NCBI GenBank assembly: GCA_036346225.1
Contig: JARFIW010000139.1
Location: 7,874,001 to 7,938,000, forward strand
DNA from: Platerodrilus igneus
Lineage: Eukaryota > Arthropoda > Insecta > Coleoptera > Lycidae
Length of the DNA stretch: 64,000 nt
Direction of reading: 5' to 3'
The notes beneath the pieces are model-generated. The model had not been told where the DNA came from. It did no database searches and saw only the letters and a list, made by a program, of their open reading frames with translations. Positions 49,379 to 61,968 of the stretch are shown here, piece after piece. The stretch's first letter is position 1. The number at the start of each line of letters is the position of its first letter. The translations under genes and the position numbers were made by a program.

Positions 49379-50435
49379 GTGACAACTCAATCAGACAGAG
49401 ATATACTGTCTAACCGATTGATACCTCTGCTCTCGCATTCCAATGAAGGAACGTTAATGGAAATAGCACAATGTTTGAGGGACTTACCAGAAGATACTGT
49501 TTGTTTAATACCAACTAGAAATATGTGTATGCAGTTAAATAATGCTATGTTAAAAGCAATTCCGCACCCCGAGATAAAGTTAGTTGCTAAAGATTCCTTG
49601 GATTGTTCAAAATGTATGATAACGAAAGCCCGGGCGTGTTTACAAAAATATGAAGATGATGCGTCGATGACTGCTGGACTGGAAGAAACTATAATCATTA
49701 AAGAGGGAGCTAAAGTAATGCTTAGGAGAAATGTTAGTTTAGGTTTAGTGAATGGGTCGATAGGCGTTGTACAAAAAGTGAGGTGGGACCTGGAAGACTA
49801 AACAAAGCCTAAACAATTGGTAGTAAAATTCGCTAATAATTTGATTCACGAATTATTGCCTATTAAGTCAAAATTTGAGATCATACTCCGGGCATACGTG
49901 TACATAGAACAATTCCCAATCTGTGTGGCGCATGCCCTAACAATTCACAAGAGCCAAGGTCTAAGTCTAAAAAATGCTCTCATGGACATTAGCACCTCCA
50001 TATTCTCTTGTGGCCAAGCCTACGTGGCGCTTTCACGAATAACCAATCTTCATGGTGTGCACCTCATAAATGTTAACTTCAAGAGTATAAAAGCTTAAGC
50101 TTCAGCGATCACCGAATGCAACCGGCTTAGGCGTAAATACCGCGCCGATCTTTCAGAAATTAAACTGTCTAAAAGAATAAATAATGAACGCGAATGGTCA
50201 ATACGAAAAACTGTTGCTACTGTACAATAATCAGAACCGGAAAAAAAGAAAAGAAAGACTTGTAGTAATAAAAAAACTACTCCTAAAAAGAAAAAAAATG
50301 TGTCAAATAAGAAAATCTAATAAAATAAATCAATATGCCCACGTTTCTACAAAAAGAAGTGAAATCCCACCAAAAGCATTCTGTAAAAAACTAGCCGAGT
50401 CTCGATGGAGCTGCTTGTTTATCTCTAAAAAGTAA
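49379..50435 (+). pseudogene. PIF1-like helicase (Helitron type), copy B
   Basis: Uninterrupted version of the gene split at 5.7/17.7 kb. Blocks: 'TTQSDRDILSNRLIPLLSHS', 'DTVCLIPTRNMCMQLNNAML', 'ASMTAGLEETIIIKEGAKVM', 'NGSIGVVQKVR', a stop at 49799-49801, 'IPIKSKFE'-like sequence, motif V 'ALTIHKSQGLSL' and motif VI 'QAYVALSRITNLHG'. Further stops come after 50098, then the Lys-rich tail to about 50330 and a shifted continuation. Walker A/B are missing, so the gene is truncated as well as stopped. It shows the empty target site of Polinton 1 at about 49655-49670. Confidence 0.87.
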
Positions 50436-51660
50436 TGAAATCTAGACAAAGTCGTGCCAAGTCTAAGGTTCCTTACTGCGATTTCTTTATTATTATAGTT
50501 AATGTTGTGTGACTTGGCCGTTGAAGGGTACACAAGAATACAAAACCAGGTGCTCCATGACACCTGAAGAGGTTGAAACTGTTGTTGCTGTAATTGAAAT
50601 CACAGGTGGGCTCTTTATCAGTGGCGCGTGTAAATAAAAACAGAATTCGAATACAAATTTAATGCTATAAACCATATAACGTGTACAAAAACAAGCTTCT
50701 ACATTAAATATCAACGCGTATAAAAACACAAAGTACCTACAACACCGGATTGTGTTGTAGTCGCACCAATTATTATAGAAAACAATCAATATGCTACTAT
50801 CAACTAACGATGCCCGGACGAAGCCCTCTAGCATCTACCTTCGTACACGTCCATTCCCCGACTGACCCTCTCTCTCTCTCTCTACCCCACTCATTGTCTT
50901 CAAGTCTGGAACCACCACACACCATTGCACCAATCTGTCGCCAGAACCGCTACCCATTGACGATGGAAAATTGCCACTTGGAAAACGTTGATTGAATAAC
51001 CAGTCAATTGTAGGCTTGATAAAGCTGGGTATTTCAATAATACTTGAAACAAACAGTATAAAAAATTATTTCCAGTACAGACGGACTTCTAATCATTGAT
51101 AGAAGTCCGTCTGTACGTCTATTTTAAGTTAGATCGGTGGTCGATTTGACGCTCAAAAACGAAGAGAGCAGAAGTCAGCATTGTGAATGCTGAATGGATG
51201 TGTTGCACAATCAACAACAGCCTAAAATGAGACACTAGCGTCCAATTAGCAATGCCAGTATGGGCTATTATCTCGCTTCACAAACATAGGTAGTTACAAC
51301 AGATATAACATTACGTGTAAACACAATTACGTGTAACATTACGTGTAATCGCAGCTTTATCAAGCCTACAATTGACTGGTTATTCAATCAACGTTTTCCA
51401 AGTGGCAATTTTCCATCGTCAATGGGTAGCGGTTCTGGTGACAGATTAGTGCAATGGTGTCATGGAGCACCTGGTTTTGTACCCTTGTGTACCCTTCACC
51501 GGCCAAGTCACACAACATTAACTATAATAATAAAGAAATCGCAGTAAGGAACCACAGACTTGGCACGACTTTGTCTAGATTTCATTACTTTTTAGAGATA
51601 AACAAGCAGCTCCATCGAGACTTGGCTAGTTTTTTAAAGAATGTTTTTGGTGGGATATAA
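50398..51660. repeat. Large inverted repeat at the Helitron 3' end
   Basis: The left arm (50398-50562 and 50914-51026) pairs with the right arm (51352-51655) around a 325-bp centre. The left arm holds a 350-bp insertion (50563-50913) with a (CT)n run. The centre contains a perfect hairpin: stem 51075-51090 and 51101-51116 (16 bp), loop 51091-51100. The copy at 4379-5060 has only one arm. Confidence 0.85.
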
Positions 51661-52890
51661 TTTATTTATAGGTATAGTTAATGCATACTAGTCAGTCCCA
51701 TCCGTAACTATTGGTTGTGTAGTTTCAGCGGTTCCAAATGGTTTCTGCGTTACTTTCTTTGGTGTTCCTATTCTTTGTATTTTCCTAAACCCAGTATTGA
51801 TTCCCAATTTTAAATCAATAATGTCGTTCAGCTCCGCTCATGCCTCTATTAAGAGAGAATCTCAAGCTTACCCAATACGTGCCGAAAAAGAAAACCTCGC
51901 AGTGATTTAATTTTTTAAATATGCATCATTCAGTTAGAACATCTGGAGGTCTTGGTGTCATTTCAACACTCTTGTAAATTGTATGGAGTTAATGTGTTTT
52001 TATTCAGCAATAAGTTTTCTCTCAACCGCCATGCACAAATTGTACAAGTACACGCAATGCAGACTTTATCTTACACAATGCTCTTCATCGCAATAACAAT
52101 AATCAGTCTGCTAAGAGCCGCGTTTTCAATACGAAATAGGGGGAACAGGATAAAATCGTCAAATTGAGTAGTCACAATTGATAAGAATTAAACAAAATTA
52201 ATTATATCTGACTTTTAAATAGTCAGAATCTAGAGAACAGCTGTGGAATACAATAAATATAGCAGAGAGGATAAGAGCATTTGAGAGTAGAGCCGAGACG
52301 TTAAAATTAAATTCAGTGCACTAAAAGCCTTTCATTTCATTGTCTTTTCGAATACTTTTGTCTGAGGGCGACCGTTAACCATAATTGTCATGAAGACAAT
52401 GAATGCCAAAAAGCAAAATGTCAGGTGTAACAACGTTCGAGAGCTTGTAACCCCTCAACCAATTGGTGAGATTTGCAATATATGCATTCATTACTTTCCC
52501 ATACAAAATATGTGGTTTAAGCTTTGGCGGATGCAAAAAAGGGTGTTTTACTTTTTGAACGTTGTATCTTCAAATGTGTGTACAAATGATTTATGATCAC
52601 GTATTTCATACTTCTTATTCCTCTAAATTTTTCTGCACTCGACTTCAACTGTGACTTTAAAAATATAAATTGGGATAGGAGTTGTACTTCGATGATCTTT
52701 TTCTTAGAAGAATAGGGCTAAAAACTTCACGTTAAAATACAACGATCAGAAAAAAAGCGTTTAATTTAAATATACTTCTTTAAAATCGACATTTTCTGTG
52801 AAAGATATCTGTGAGACCTAAAACCCTAAGTTATAATTTCATTTTACCAACTTAATATCATTAAATTAAAATGAACTTGCCTTGTGCACT
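51661..52890. other. AT-rich region, no gene recognised
   Basis: Short frames only (for example 52390-52596 plus strand), with no recognisable domain. Confidence 0.5.
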
Positions 52891-52894
52891 AATA

Positions 52895-53051
52895 CAAAAC
52901 TGGTGGGACACATACCTGCACTTATTTATATTCTGAGCTAGCCTACACAGTACCCTGAAGTTCTCACACAGCCTGTATACAGCTCGGTTCCCCTTCTGTT
53001 GTTTTCTAATTGTATGCCCTATTTCACCGAGATTGAGTGGTATGTTGGGGG
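52895..53051 (-). repeat. LINE 3' UTR-type block
   Basis: Matches 2960-3110 ('cctgcacttatttatattct', 'ccctatttcaccga'). It precedes the second SINE just as the related block precedes the first. Confidence 0.6.
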
Positions 53052-55470
53052 GGGGGGCTCCGTGACGTAGTTGGTATGTGTGTGACTACTACGCCCAAGG
53101 TCCGAGTTCGAATCCCGACACGGTGCTTGAAAAACGTTAGGCGACCATTGTAACATATTTTTTTTCGTAGTTACACTCTGTGTATTAATATAAAATAAAG
53201 CAGCAATAAAATAAAAATATAATTTGTAAAATTCCGTACAATACAAAAAATACATAAATATAATTTGTAAAATTACGTACAATTAAAATAAAACTTAAAA
53301 TCTATAATAGCATATAGATTCCTTTACCTTTGAGGTCTAAGATTCATTATTAAGCTTCGTCGAGTTGTCAATTCGAGCACTTTGCTATCAACGTTTGAAG
53401 GGACAAGCTGCGATAAGCGGCGTAGTAAAGTCAATATGGTCGTGTCTAAACACGTGGCCTGTAACACAGTCCGAAAAAGAAATGAAATTGATTGAATCTT
53501 GGTGTCTGGAGGTTGTTTCCTAGCGGCTTTAGCGTGATGTTATTCTTTTATATGTTTCGCCTAGAGCAGTTCAGTTGATCCCTGCAGGCCTAAGGAGATG
53601 GAAGCTCACCATCATTAATACAGTTGGTATAAATTATTTAAATAAATTTTATTAATATTTTCCTCTTAGTGCAATATCAAATAATGCAATATCACGTAAC
53701 TATTTGATATGAGAATATAATATACAATTTCCTATAAGTTTATTACATCAGTAATATCAATGTATTAATTTCAAGAAAATTTAGTTTGGTTTTGGAGTAC
53801 TAAATTTTATATAATGTAAAATCAAGCAGATGTTAGTTTCGTTAAATTCTGGTTTTATTCAGAAGAGTTCTCGCAATTCCAGTAATAATTTCGTAAGTAT
53901 TCACGTGGCTTCTATTTGTGCGTCGCAGAAAACAGATGTTCATGGAATTTCCGACAGCTGGGGTTATAGTCCGATTTCTTTTTTTCACAGCAGTATCTCC
54001 ACACGTGAGTGTTTTTAGCATTTAATCACTTTCAATATTAGTTAAATAGCAATAAAAAAATATTAGATTGAACTTTAGTCACGTAAAAATCGTTTAAGGA
54101 AAGAAAGAAGTAACAAATTTATTGCTTGTCAGAATGATTGCACATACAGATAAAGTTAACTAAGCTAAAAAGTTATGAGTGACATATTATGTCAGATATA
54201 AAAAAACATTACTTTAATTTAAAAATATTTTTAAATATTTTGAGGTCATGTACTTTGATTTTTAGTCAACATGAGGAATTCTTTTAATAACGATTAAGTA
54301 AAAGTAACTTTAGGTTGACACATGCTAGTTTATCTGCACTTAGGTAATTTAAATTTCATTGTTAAAGTCGAAGTAGTGCTACTATGACTCGAAGAATATG
54401 TAATATGAATAATTAAGAGAACTCAAATCCTTACATAAATTTATTAAGAAAGATTCATTCAGAGATCTTTATGTTAAATTTATTAAGAAAGATTCTTTCA
54501 GAGATCTTTATGTTATTGAATACAAATCCTTATTAGTATATTTCTGTTCTATAAAAAATTATTAGTTGAAAATATTATAGTAAAACGAATTGAAAATATT
54601 ATAGTAAAATGAATCAAGAAATTTAAACAAATAGAATCTATTTTTTATGACTTTTTTTATTGTTTGAAATACAAGTAAAGTTTACAAATCATTCCTGATC
54701 AGAAATTGTGGGTAATGATTACGAATACCCTGGGTGTATACTTTTGAAACCTAAATTCTATTATTTTATTTTTGGCAAATATTTTTGAGGACACAAACGG
54801 TGTCCATGTTGTGCATTTGTTTGTTCACAGGTCAAGTCGAGACATCTGTATGACATCTGGTGTTTGAGATTTTGGTAAGTGTTTTAAAAGAGTGAAATTC
54901 AAGTTTTATGGCTATGTTAGTGGTGTTGATATAAGGTTTCTGCATTCCCCTAATACAAGCACAGTTAATTTTTGTAGGTTGTTGTATTGAAAAATACGGT
55001 GGCGCTCATTATTCATATTTTTTGGTCTTTTGACAACCCATGACCCAAGCTCATGATCTACCCAGAGCTAACACTCTACTAGCCGTTTATGTCTAAAGAG
55101 TTTTTCTTTTTCTCAAGCCGTTTTCCATCCAACTTTACCTTGGGCTTTCATTGTTAATAAGAAATTCTCGACCTTGTGATATCAGGTAAGGGTTTAGGAA
55201 ATATAAAGATGCAATTTATTAACTGATAGTCACGAGGGTAAAAATAAAATTAAAAACAAATTTATTATGTTTCACCATTTTTCACAAAAATACACCCTCG
55301 TTAGGATGTCTGGTAAAATGAAGGTCTTATGTGTGAGTGTTGTCACGCACGTTAAAAACCCCTACCTTGCTTGTAACAGCAAGAGTTCGGCAAAATTCCA
55401 AATTTTCCAGGTAAAAAAAACTCGCTCCCTGACCGATGCAGTACCTTCGGGTGGAGCATTGGAAAATCAC
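53052..55470 (+). mobile_element. tRNA-derived SINE copy 2, split by an LTR-type insertion
   Basis: The head (53052-53148) has box A-like TGACGTAGTTGG at about 53063 and box B AGTTCGAATC at 53105-53114. The body resumes at 55275 ('ccatttttcacaaaaataca') and ends near 55470. Everything between is the inserted element 53149-55274. Joined on paper, head and tail are collinear with the SINE at 2462-2758. Confidence 0.87.
53149..55274. mobile_element. TG...CA insertion (solo-LTR type), 2,126 bp, TSD CCAT
   Basis: Starts TGTAACATATT and ends TATGTTTCA. The 4-bp TSD CCAT is at 53145-53148 and 55275-55278 inside a SINE. No coding content. Its last 500 bp contain 'cacaaacggtgtc', a 'ttgtttgttcacag' acceptor-like and 'ttttggtaagtg' donor-like pair, and 'ggtggcgctcatt', all echoed in the insertion at 36206-39695. 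Confidence 0.8.
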
Positions 55471-55479
55471 ATGTAAATT

Positions 55480-57550
55480 ATGTGAAGTGGGTTAAGCAAC
55501 CTGTGGCTGCCAAGATTTTCCAACACTTAGACATTTGCCGAATTAATACTTTTTCAGTAAATCCTTTCACACAATTAACATTATTCGAGAATATTGTCCA
55601 GCCAATACTTGTAATTGCTTATAATAATCATCATGTTTAAGTACAGTTACTTTTTACGTCATTAGTTTATCCAGCTTGGGACTGGTTGAATGCATACCTT
55701 CATTGATTTCGATTCTAAGCTAGCCTACACATTTCCCTGAAATTCCTACAGCCTCCATCTTTCACTATCTGTGTGCAGTAGTCTAACCTAGGTCTACCTC
55801 TATTTCTCTTTTTTCCTATCTTTGCTTATAATATATTCCGCACTACTCCCTCGTGCCGTAGTATGTGGCATATCATCCTATCTCTCCTATTTTTTGCCGT
55901 TTTCCATATATTTCTTTCTTCCCCTACCATTTTAGTACCTCTTAGTTCTTAACTTTGTCTGTTTATGATATCTTCATCATACGCCTGTAGCACCACATTT
56001 CAAAGGCTTTATACCTTTTTCTTGTCCGCTTTTCCTACTGTCCAGACTTCACAGCCGTACAGTGCTGTGCTCCACACATATGTTTTAAGCAATCTTTTCC
56101 TTGTTTCTATGTTTGTTGTCTTTAAACACAGTAGTTGCTTTTTCCTGTTAAAAATAGCACGACCTTCTGTTAATCTTTGTTTTATATCTTTTACGCTCTT
56201 CTCATCTTGCGTTATTTGGCTTCCTAGATAGCACAGATCCTTAACCTCTTGTAAGTTTTTGTTACATATTTGTATTTTTATTTTTGATTTATTTTCTCCT
56301 CCTTTGCATACTAGTACTTTAGTTTCTTTTTTGTCAATTTTCATACTGTATCTCTCTGTTAGAACTGTTTCCATTTCATTAAGAGCAATTTCTAACTCTT
56401 CTTTGCTAGATGCTAATAATGCATATCATCTGCAAATCTAAGCAGCTCAATTTTTTGTCCCTGCATAGTAAGTCCAAATGTCTTCCTGCATTTGACAGTA
56501 TGCATGGACGCACAAGTTAAAAATTAATAGGAATAGGGCGCAACCCTGTCTCACCCTTTTCCTAATGTTTACTTCTCTACGTTCCTGCTGTAATTCTATT
56601 ACTACTGTTTGCTCTTTGTATAAGCTATGTACTATTCGTCTATCTCTATAACTCATTCCAATCTTTTTGAGTAAATCGAACATTTTTTTGCCGTTTTACA
56701 TTGTCGAATGCTTTTTCCAGATCTACAAATCCTATATACACGCTTTCCTCTTTTTCTATTGTTTTCTCCATTATTGTTCTCAGAGCTAAAATAACCTCCC
56801 GTGTTCCCCTGTTTCGCCTAAATCCCAATTGTTCTTCTCCTAGTATTTCTTCAGCTCGTTTTCCATTCGTCTTTGTACAATTCTAGTTAATATTTTTGAC
56901 ACGTGTGCTGTCAAACTTATTGTTCGAAAATTTTCACATCTATCCGCGCCTTTCTTTTTTGGTATAGTTACTATGATGTTACGTTTGAAATCTTTGGGTA
57001 TCTCGCCTGTCTCATACAAATAGCTTACAAGTTGGAAGAGACGTTCTGTTTCTGCTTGTCCAGCGGCTTTTAGAGTTTCTGCTTGCACCTTATCTGTATC
57101 CTGCGCCTTACCATCTTTTAGACCCTTTAATACTATTTCTAACTTATCTCTAAGTATAGGATACCCAAGTCGTCATTTTCAATGTCTGATTCCTGTTCTA
57201 ATGCTGTTAGTTCCTCTCCTGCATATAAATTCCCTATATATTCTTGCCATCTACCTACTTTCTCTACATTTTCTATAATGACGTTTCCTCCCGCGTCCTT
57301 TATATTTTTGCTATACGGTTTTATATCTTTAAAATTGATTCTAATTTGTTTGTATGCTTCATCTGTCTTACCTATTTCCATCTTTGTTGGTACTTCTTTG
57401 CACTTTTCATCAATCCATTGTTCTTTAGCTTTCCTGCGTTTGCGAATAATTTCCCATTTTAAGGTTTTGTATCTCCGTTTTCCTGTTTAGTCTGATTTAT
57501 TTTTGTATTTTCGTCTTTCTTCTATTAAATTCAGGATATCCTTTGTTATT
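55480..57550 (-). pseudogene. LINE copy 4: RT, C-terminus and 3' UTR
   Basis: Best copy of the family. 3' UTR 55480-55690, C-terminal region 55700-56370 ('FCYLGSQITQDEKSVKDIKQ'), catalytic 'LRFADD' near 56440 (shifted just after), 'GFVDLEKAFDNVKR' near 56725, and the upstream RT block with 'IPKDFKRNIIVTIPKKKGAD' near 57000. The pre-RT region reaches 57540 ('ITKDILNLIEERRKY'). Interrupted at 57550 by an LTR-type insertion; the endonuclease part resumes at 59451. Stops and shifts throughout. Confidence 0.9.
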
Positions 57551-57554
57551 CACG

Positions 57555-59446
57555 TGTAACGGGCATTTTTAATGGCTTAACATTTTACACTGCTCAATTC
57601 GTAAATGCATTTCTGCAACTGCTATTTCTATATTTTATATTTATTAACTCCTGGGGCGAATGCGTCGTTTCTTTGGGATCGCTGTTTGTATAAAGGAAAT
57701 ACTTCAGAATAATTCAGATTTGTAGGCAATTTAACTCGTGGGTATTACTTTAAAAGCAGATAATTTGAAGATTGATTTTCATTAATAAATAAATTGCAAG
57801 GAATGAATTGTAAATAGGATTATTCGTAAATTACTTTCCAACTTATCGAACATGATAAACCGCTGTAATTAATTATTAGATATGATTGCGGCATTCACGT
57901 TTTGGATGTTCCTTATGTTATTAGCGAAGAGGATAATAGTCGACAAGAGTTTATGGTAACAACGGGTTTATATAAACACATAGCAGTGTAGTTCTGATGG
58001 CTTTTGAAGGAAGTATGCTTTATATGTAACGTGTTTGATTGACCACAAGCGCGGTTTTAAGGTCATTAACTGACGGTTTTAGTGTACGCGTAGCTTTACT
58101 AATTGTTTTTTGTTGCTTTTCTGTTGGAAATAAAAGTAGTAGAACTTGACGTGTGTTTACGGAACATTGACTTAGTGATACGCGTTTCTTTACTAATTGT
58201 GTTTTTTTGTTGATTTATCTTTTTATATTTGAACTGTGTGTGCGATCTAGTTTTTGTGGTCCCTTTTTTTTATCAGAGTAGTGCATACTTTGGATTAGCC
58301 AAATACCGTTTCAAGCTCGAGTGTTTCTAAAAACAAAAAAATAATGATACAGTTGTGATACTGTAGTTTCTCAATTTTCTAACCCCAAAGAATCTAAAAT
58401 AGATAATTGTTTGCGCAAATTTCGTTATTCAAAAGCATTAGGTTTTTCTTTGTTACCATAGGTAGCAAATAAAACACCTCACGTTACTGTTAGTTTAATG
58501 CATTACATCGTGCCTTGAAAGCCCGTGATTCTAAATTTTTATTACCATTTTTTTTTCGATTGGTGTTACAAAATATTTCGACATTATTGTCTCAGGAAAT
58601 AGAATTAACAATAAATTTATCAATGCTACATAGTTCCATCAGCCTGATAATGTCTGCTGCTAACACCAGTGAAATACGTAGGTGTGATTAGTGTAAAGTG
58701 TAAGAAATTCCATCAACACCCTCACAGTCAAGGGTGAAGTGCTTCGTTAGTGCAGGACATCGTAAATCCCACACTTCAATTGCAAGGAAGCGTTACTGAA
58801 GGACTTTATGTAAGTTGAACTATTTCCTACTTGATATGACTTTAAATATCTATCCGTTGTTTTGCAATATCTTTGTCGTTCTGATACCTTTTACAATAGA
58901 AGTGCATGCTACTAAGAAAAAAAAAGAAAGAAAAACAAAATCAATACTACTGGATTACTCATATCAATTGTGTCTTATCTATTTATCTTTTGTTAACACT
59001 TTGTCTGATTTATGTTTAATTGGTGTGTGAGGAAACGTTTCTGCTACTCCCCAATATTACCTCACTTTGTGATAAAAATTTTTGTAATGCTTTTATCGTG
59101 ATTATATTATATAGTTTATCTAAACAGTTTTATTTACATTCTACAAAGTACTGAATAATTTATGCTTAATCAGCATGCTCTGCTTATTCTTTTATTTCAG
59201 GTTGCTTGACTATTTTTTTATTGCAGGTATTGTCACTAAGTCCTTACAACCGCGTACATTATATGTTAGTCTGCTTTCTACAACCCCCCCTAATCTCCGA
59301 TTGAGCCCGGTCATTTCTTTGACTTTCTTTGTGTTACGCACGGCTACGAGCCAACGTAGCATAAATTTGGCGCCCAACGTGTCTGCCACGAATTAACGTA
59401 ACAGAAATTTTGGCGCCCAACGTGGCTGCCACGAATTAACGTAACA
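57555..59446 (+). mobile_element. TG...CA insertion (solo-LTR type), 1,892 bp, TSD CACG
   Basis: Starts TGTAACGGGC and ends ACGTAACA. The TSD CACG is at 57551-57554 and 59447-59450. Removing it makes the LINE frame continuous across the site ('KKP-x-ITKDIL', x being a TGG-to-TGA stop). It is non-coding. Near its 3' end are two primer-binding-site-like copies of TGGCGCCCAACGTG. Confidence 0.88.
59366..59446 (+). repeat. 43-bp tandem duplication with PBS-like motif
   Basis: TGGCGCCCAACGTG at 59368-59381 and 59411-59424, each followed by 'ctgccacgaattaacgtaac'. The motif matches the primer-binding site complementary to the 3' end of tRNA-Lys(1,2) used by many retroelements. Confidence 0.75.
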
Positions 59447-59450
59447 CACG

Positions 59451-60345
59451 GTTTCTTATTTTCTTTTTGTGTATACCCCAGAATATTTCTGGTTGTCATG
59501 CCTATGCTGGATTTAATGTTATTACATTCTGTTTCTACTTCCTTAGTATCAGATATTTTCCGATATCTTTCAACAATTGATTTGATTTTTTTTGGATCTT
59601 TCTTGAATATTTTTATATTTTAGTTTCTCAAAGTCAAAATGCCTTTTTCCGTTTCATTTTTCAAATTTTTAAACTTAAGTGCGGCTTTCATAATTACGAT
59701 GTTGTGGTCAGTGTCCATATCTGCTTCTGGGTAGCTTCTACAGTCTTTTACTTGATTCCTAAACCGTTGTCTAACAAGAATGTAATCTATTTGATATCTT
59801 CCTATATCTCTTGGCATCTTAAACGTATATCGTCTTCTAGCATGATGTTGAAATAATGTGTTTGTGATGATTAAATAGTTTTTGTCGCAAAATTCTACCA
59901 ACCTATTTCTCCTGTCGTGTCTCGTGCCTAAACCAAATATACTTACTACCGCTCCTTCCCTACCCTCACCTACCACAGCATTAAAATACCCCGTAATTAT
60001 TAAATTTTCATGTCCTTTTACGTATCTTAGTATGTCTTCGATATCTTTGTAGATCGCTTCTACCTCTTCGTGACTGTAGGTAAAGGTGGGCATGTATACT
60101 TGTATTATTACTGTGTTTACCGGTTTAGATTCTAATCTAACCATGAGTACTCTTTCGTTCTTTTGTAATTTTCTACACAGTGTGCTATCTTTTTCGCATA
60201 ACTTTCTCCACACCCGAATTTCCTTTCTCTGCTCATGTATGAATTACCCTGAAGTCTCCACTCCAAAAGTCCCCCGCCTCTGACACCGAACTTCGCTGCT
60301 CTTTACTATGTCTAGTGCTAACCTACTCATTTCAATTTTCAGGTC
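59451..60345 (-). pseudogene. LINE copy 4: APE-type endonuclease
   Basis: Endonuclease that nicks target DNA for LINE insertion. Reads 'LKIEMSRLALDIV.SSEVRC' near 60330, then from 60213 'VLMVRLESKPVNTVIIQVYM', 'NLIITGYFNAVVGEG' and 'YQIDYILVR', and near 59710 'DTDHNIVIMKAAL'. The order E (SEVRC), then the GDFN-type site (here GYFN, Asp lost), then IDYIL, then DHN is that of APE endonucleases. The Asp-to-Tyr change in GDFN would abolish activity. Continuous with the RT part beyond the LTR insertion. Confidence 0.9.
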
Positions 60346-60360
60346 AATTTTCAGGTTATC

Positions 60361-61069
60361 TGGCTTTTTAGTGTAGACACTAAAAAAGTATTCAAAAAAT
60401 CCAGGTAAACATCACCATTAACTGTGCCTTCAAAAATATAAGGGCCAACAATGTTATTGTTAATGATACCAGCCCAAACGTTCACTTTTTAAGGATATTG
60501 TGTGTGAGCCTCACACATCCAGTGAGGATTTTCTCTGCTCCAATATCTACTGTTCTGTTTGTTAAGTGTTTCGTTTAAATGAAAAGTCGCTTCATCAGAA
60601 AAAACAAGTTTGTATATGCACTGTAAATTTGCTTCCATTCTGTCCATCGTCAATTTACAGAGTTCTAACCTTCTATCAGTGCATCATACTCATTTAATTC
60701 CTGTCTCAACTGAACTTAGTAAGGATGGTATTTTTCTTAATAAAAAGCTCTTAAAATCGCCGATTTACTTAATCATTGCCGGTGGCAAGTTGTCGAGTGT
60801 TCTTATGTGGATTTTCCGCCATTTCTAAAAGTACATCTAACTTTTTCCCCCTCATCAAATTTAACATTTCTACTTGGGTTTTCACTATTTTTTACATGTC
60901 CAGTTTCACGAAACTTTTTTCAATTTTGCAAACTGTAGACTGCGAGACGTGTTGACCAGGGTATCTATTATTAAAAATGACACAAACCTCCTTTTGAATT
61001 CTTGTTTTATAACCGCAACCATACATAATTGAAATAATTATTTTCTGAGTTTCGGATAAATGAGTCATA
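60361..61069 (-). pseudogene. Tc1/mariner-superfamily transposase fragment with DUF4817-type HTH
   Basis: The start at 61069 gives 'MTHLSETQKIIISIMYGCGY' and 'VCVIFNNRYPGQHVSQSTVC', the N-terminal HTH of a widespread insect transposase. Later, with many shifts, come 'ENPHKNTRQLA' near 60800, the 'SDxxF.....N' region, a 'SRYWSxENPHW'-like stretch near 60540 and a 'VNVWAGI'-like stretch near 60480. No TIRs identified. Probably inserted just upstream of, or within, the LINE 5' region. Confidence 0.65.
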
Positions 61070-61968
61070 ATTAAATTAAATACACACCAATTTTTTTTCG
61101 ATATATTGCCATGTTTCCGATCTTAATAATACCAAAATGGCAGTAGCCTACTAGATTGATATTAAATTACTTATTTGGCTTTTTGATTAATTTTTTAGTA
61201 ACTTAAACGACTTGTTCCTTAGCAGAACAGTAGAGGTGTCGGATGGTTCTGGCACAGATTCACATTCCTCCCGATCCATCCGATTCTCCCGATTCATATC
61301 TAACCTAGGTTTTTACATGTAAATTCCCATAAGGAGGATCTGCTGTCTTATTTTAAAGGGATTACTTTCTTGTAGGGATGAATTTCTACCTTGTGGGGGT
61401 GAAATTTCCACCTTGTGAGGAGGATTTCCTTCTTGCTTCACTTCTACCCTCATCATCCCTGCCTTAAAAATCGGTAACCTAACCCCTAAAATTTTCGGGA
61501 TACCTCTCGGTGCCTATTGGCACCGCACGACCTTTGTATTCCCACCTTTTTAATTTTTATCTTAACATCAACCCTTATCGAGTTATAAACCCCAATTTTA
61601 TAACAATTTTATTTATAAACAGTTTCTAATCGTGTATGGTAATACCGATTTAATTTTTATCAGAAGTCTGAATCTACCATTAATTTAACCTTAGGCCAAC
61701 TCGATTTAAAAAATTGGTGTAAAGTAAAAAGTAGTAAGCATTCCTTTAAAACAATTTAATTTAATTATATATAATCAGTGTACACTTAACATCTATTTTA
61801 ATATAGATAAAATCACCACTTTGCTGTGTTCTCGGTTACCTAGTTTCGGCTACTATTCGAAGGTCGTGGTGACGTCATAGCCTTTTATAAAGAGCTATGT
61901 AATACTATTCTAAAAATTTTTATTCTGACATTATACATAACTAAATTTAAAAATATTTAATTTCAGGC
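61070..61968. other. No gene recognised; TATA-like leader near the end
   Basis: Nothing coding. 'cttttataaagagc' at about 61892 could be a TATA box, and 'tatttaatttcag' at 61954-61966 a splice acceptor, both just upstream of the small ORF at 61969. Confidence 0.4.

Larger units (their letters stand above)
48911..51660 (+). mobile_element. Helitron-like element copy B
   Basis: Starts TC at 48911 followed by the hairpin GGGGGCAC-GGTA-GTGCCCCC (48914-48933). 48911-49370 matches 18820-19267 inverted, including a (CACT)n run at 49152-49174. At about 49375 it jumps directly into helicase coding, so the Rep and N-terminal helicase regions are deleted. The helicase is followed by the 3' block with a 16-bp hairpin and a long inverted repeat, ending about 51655 where similarity stops. 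Confidence 0.65.
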
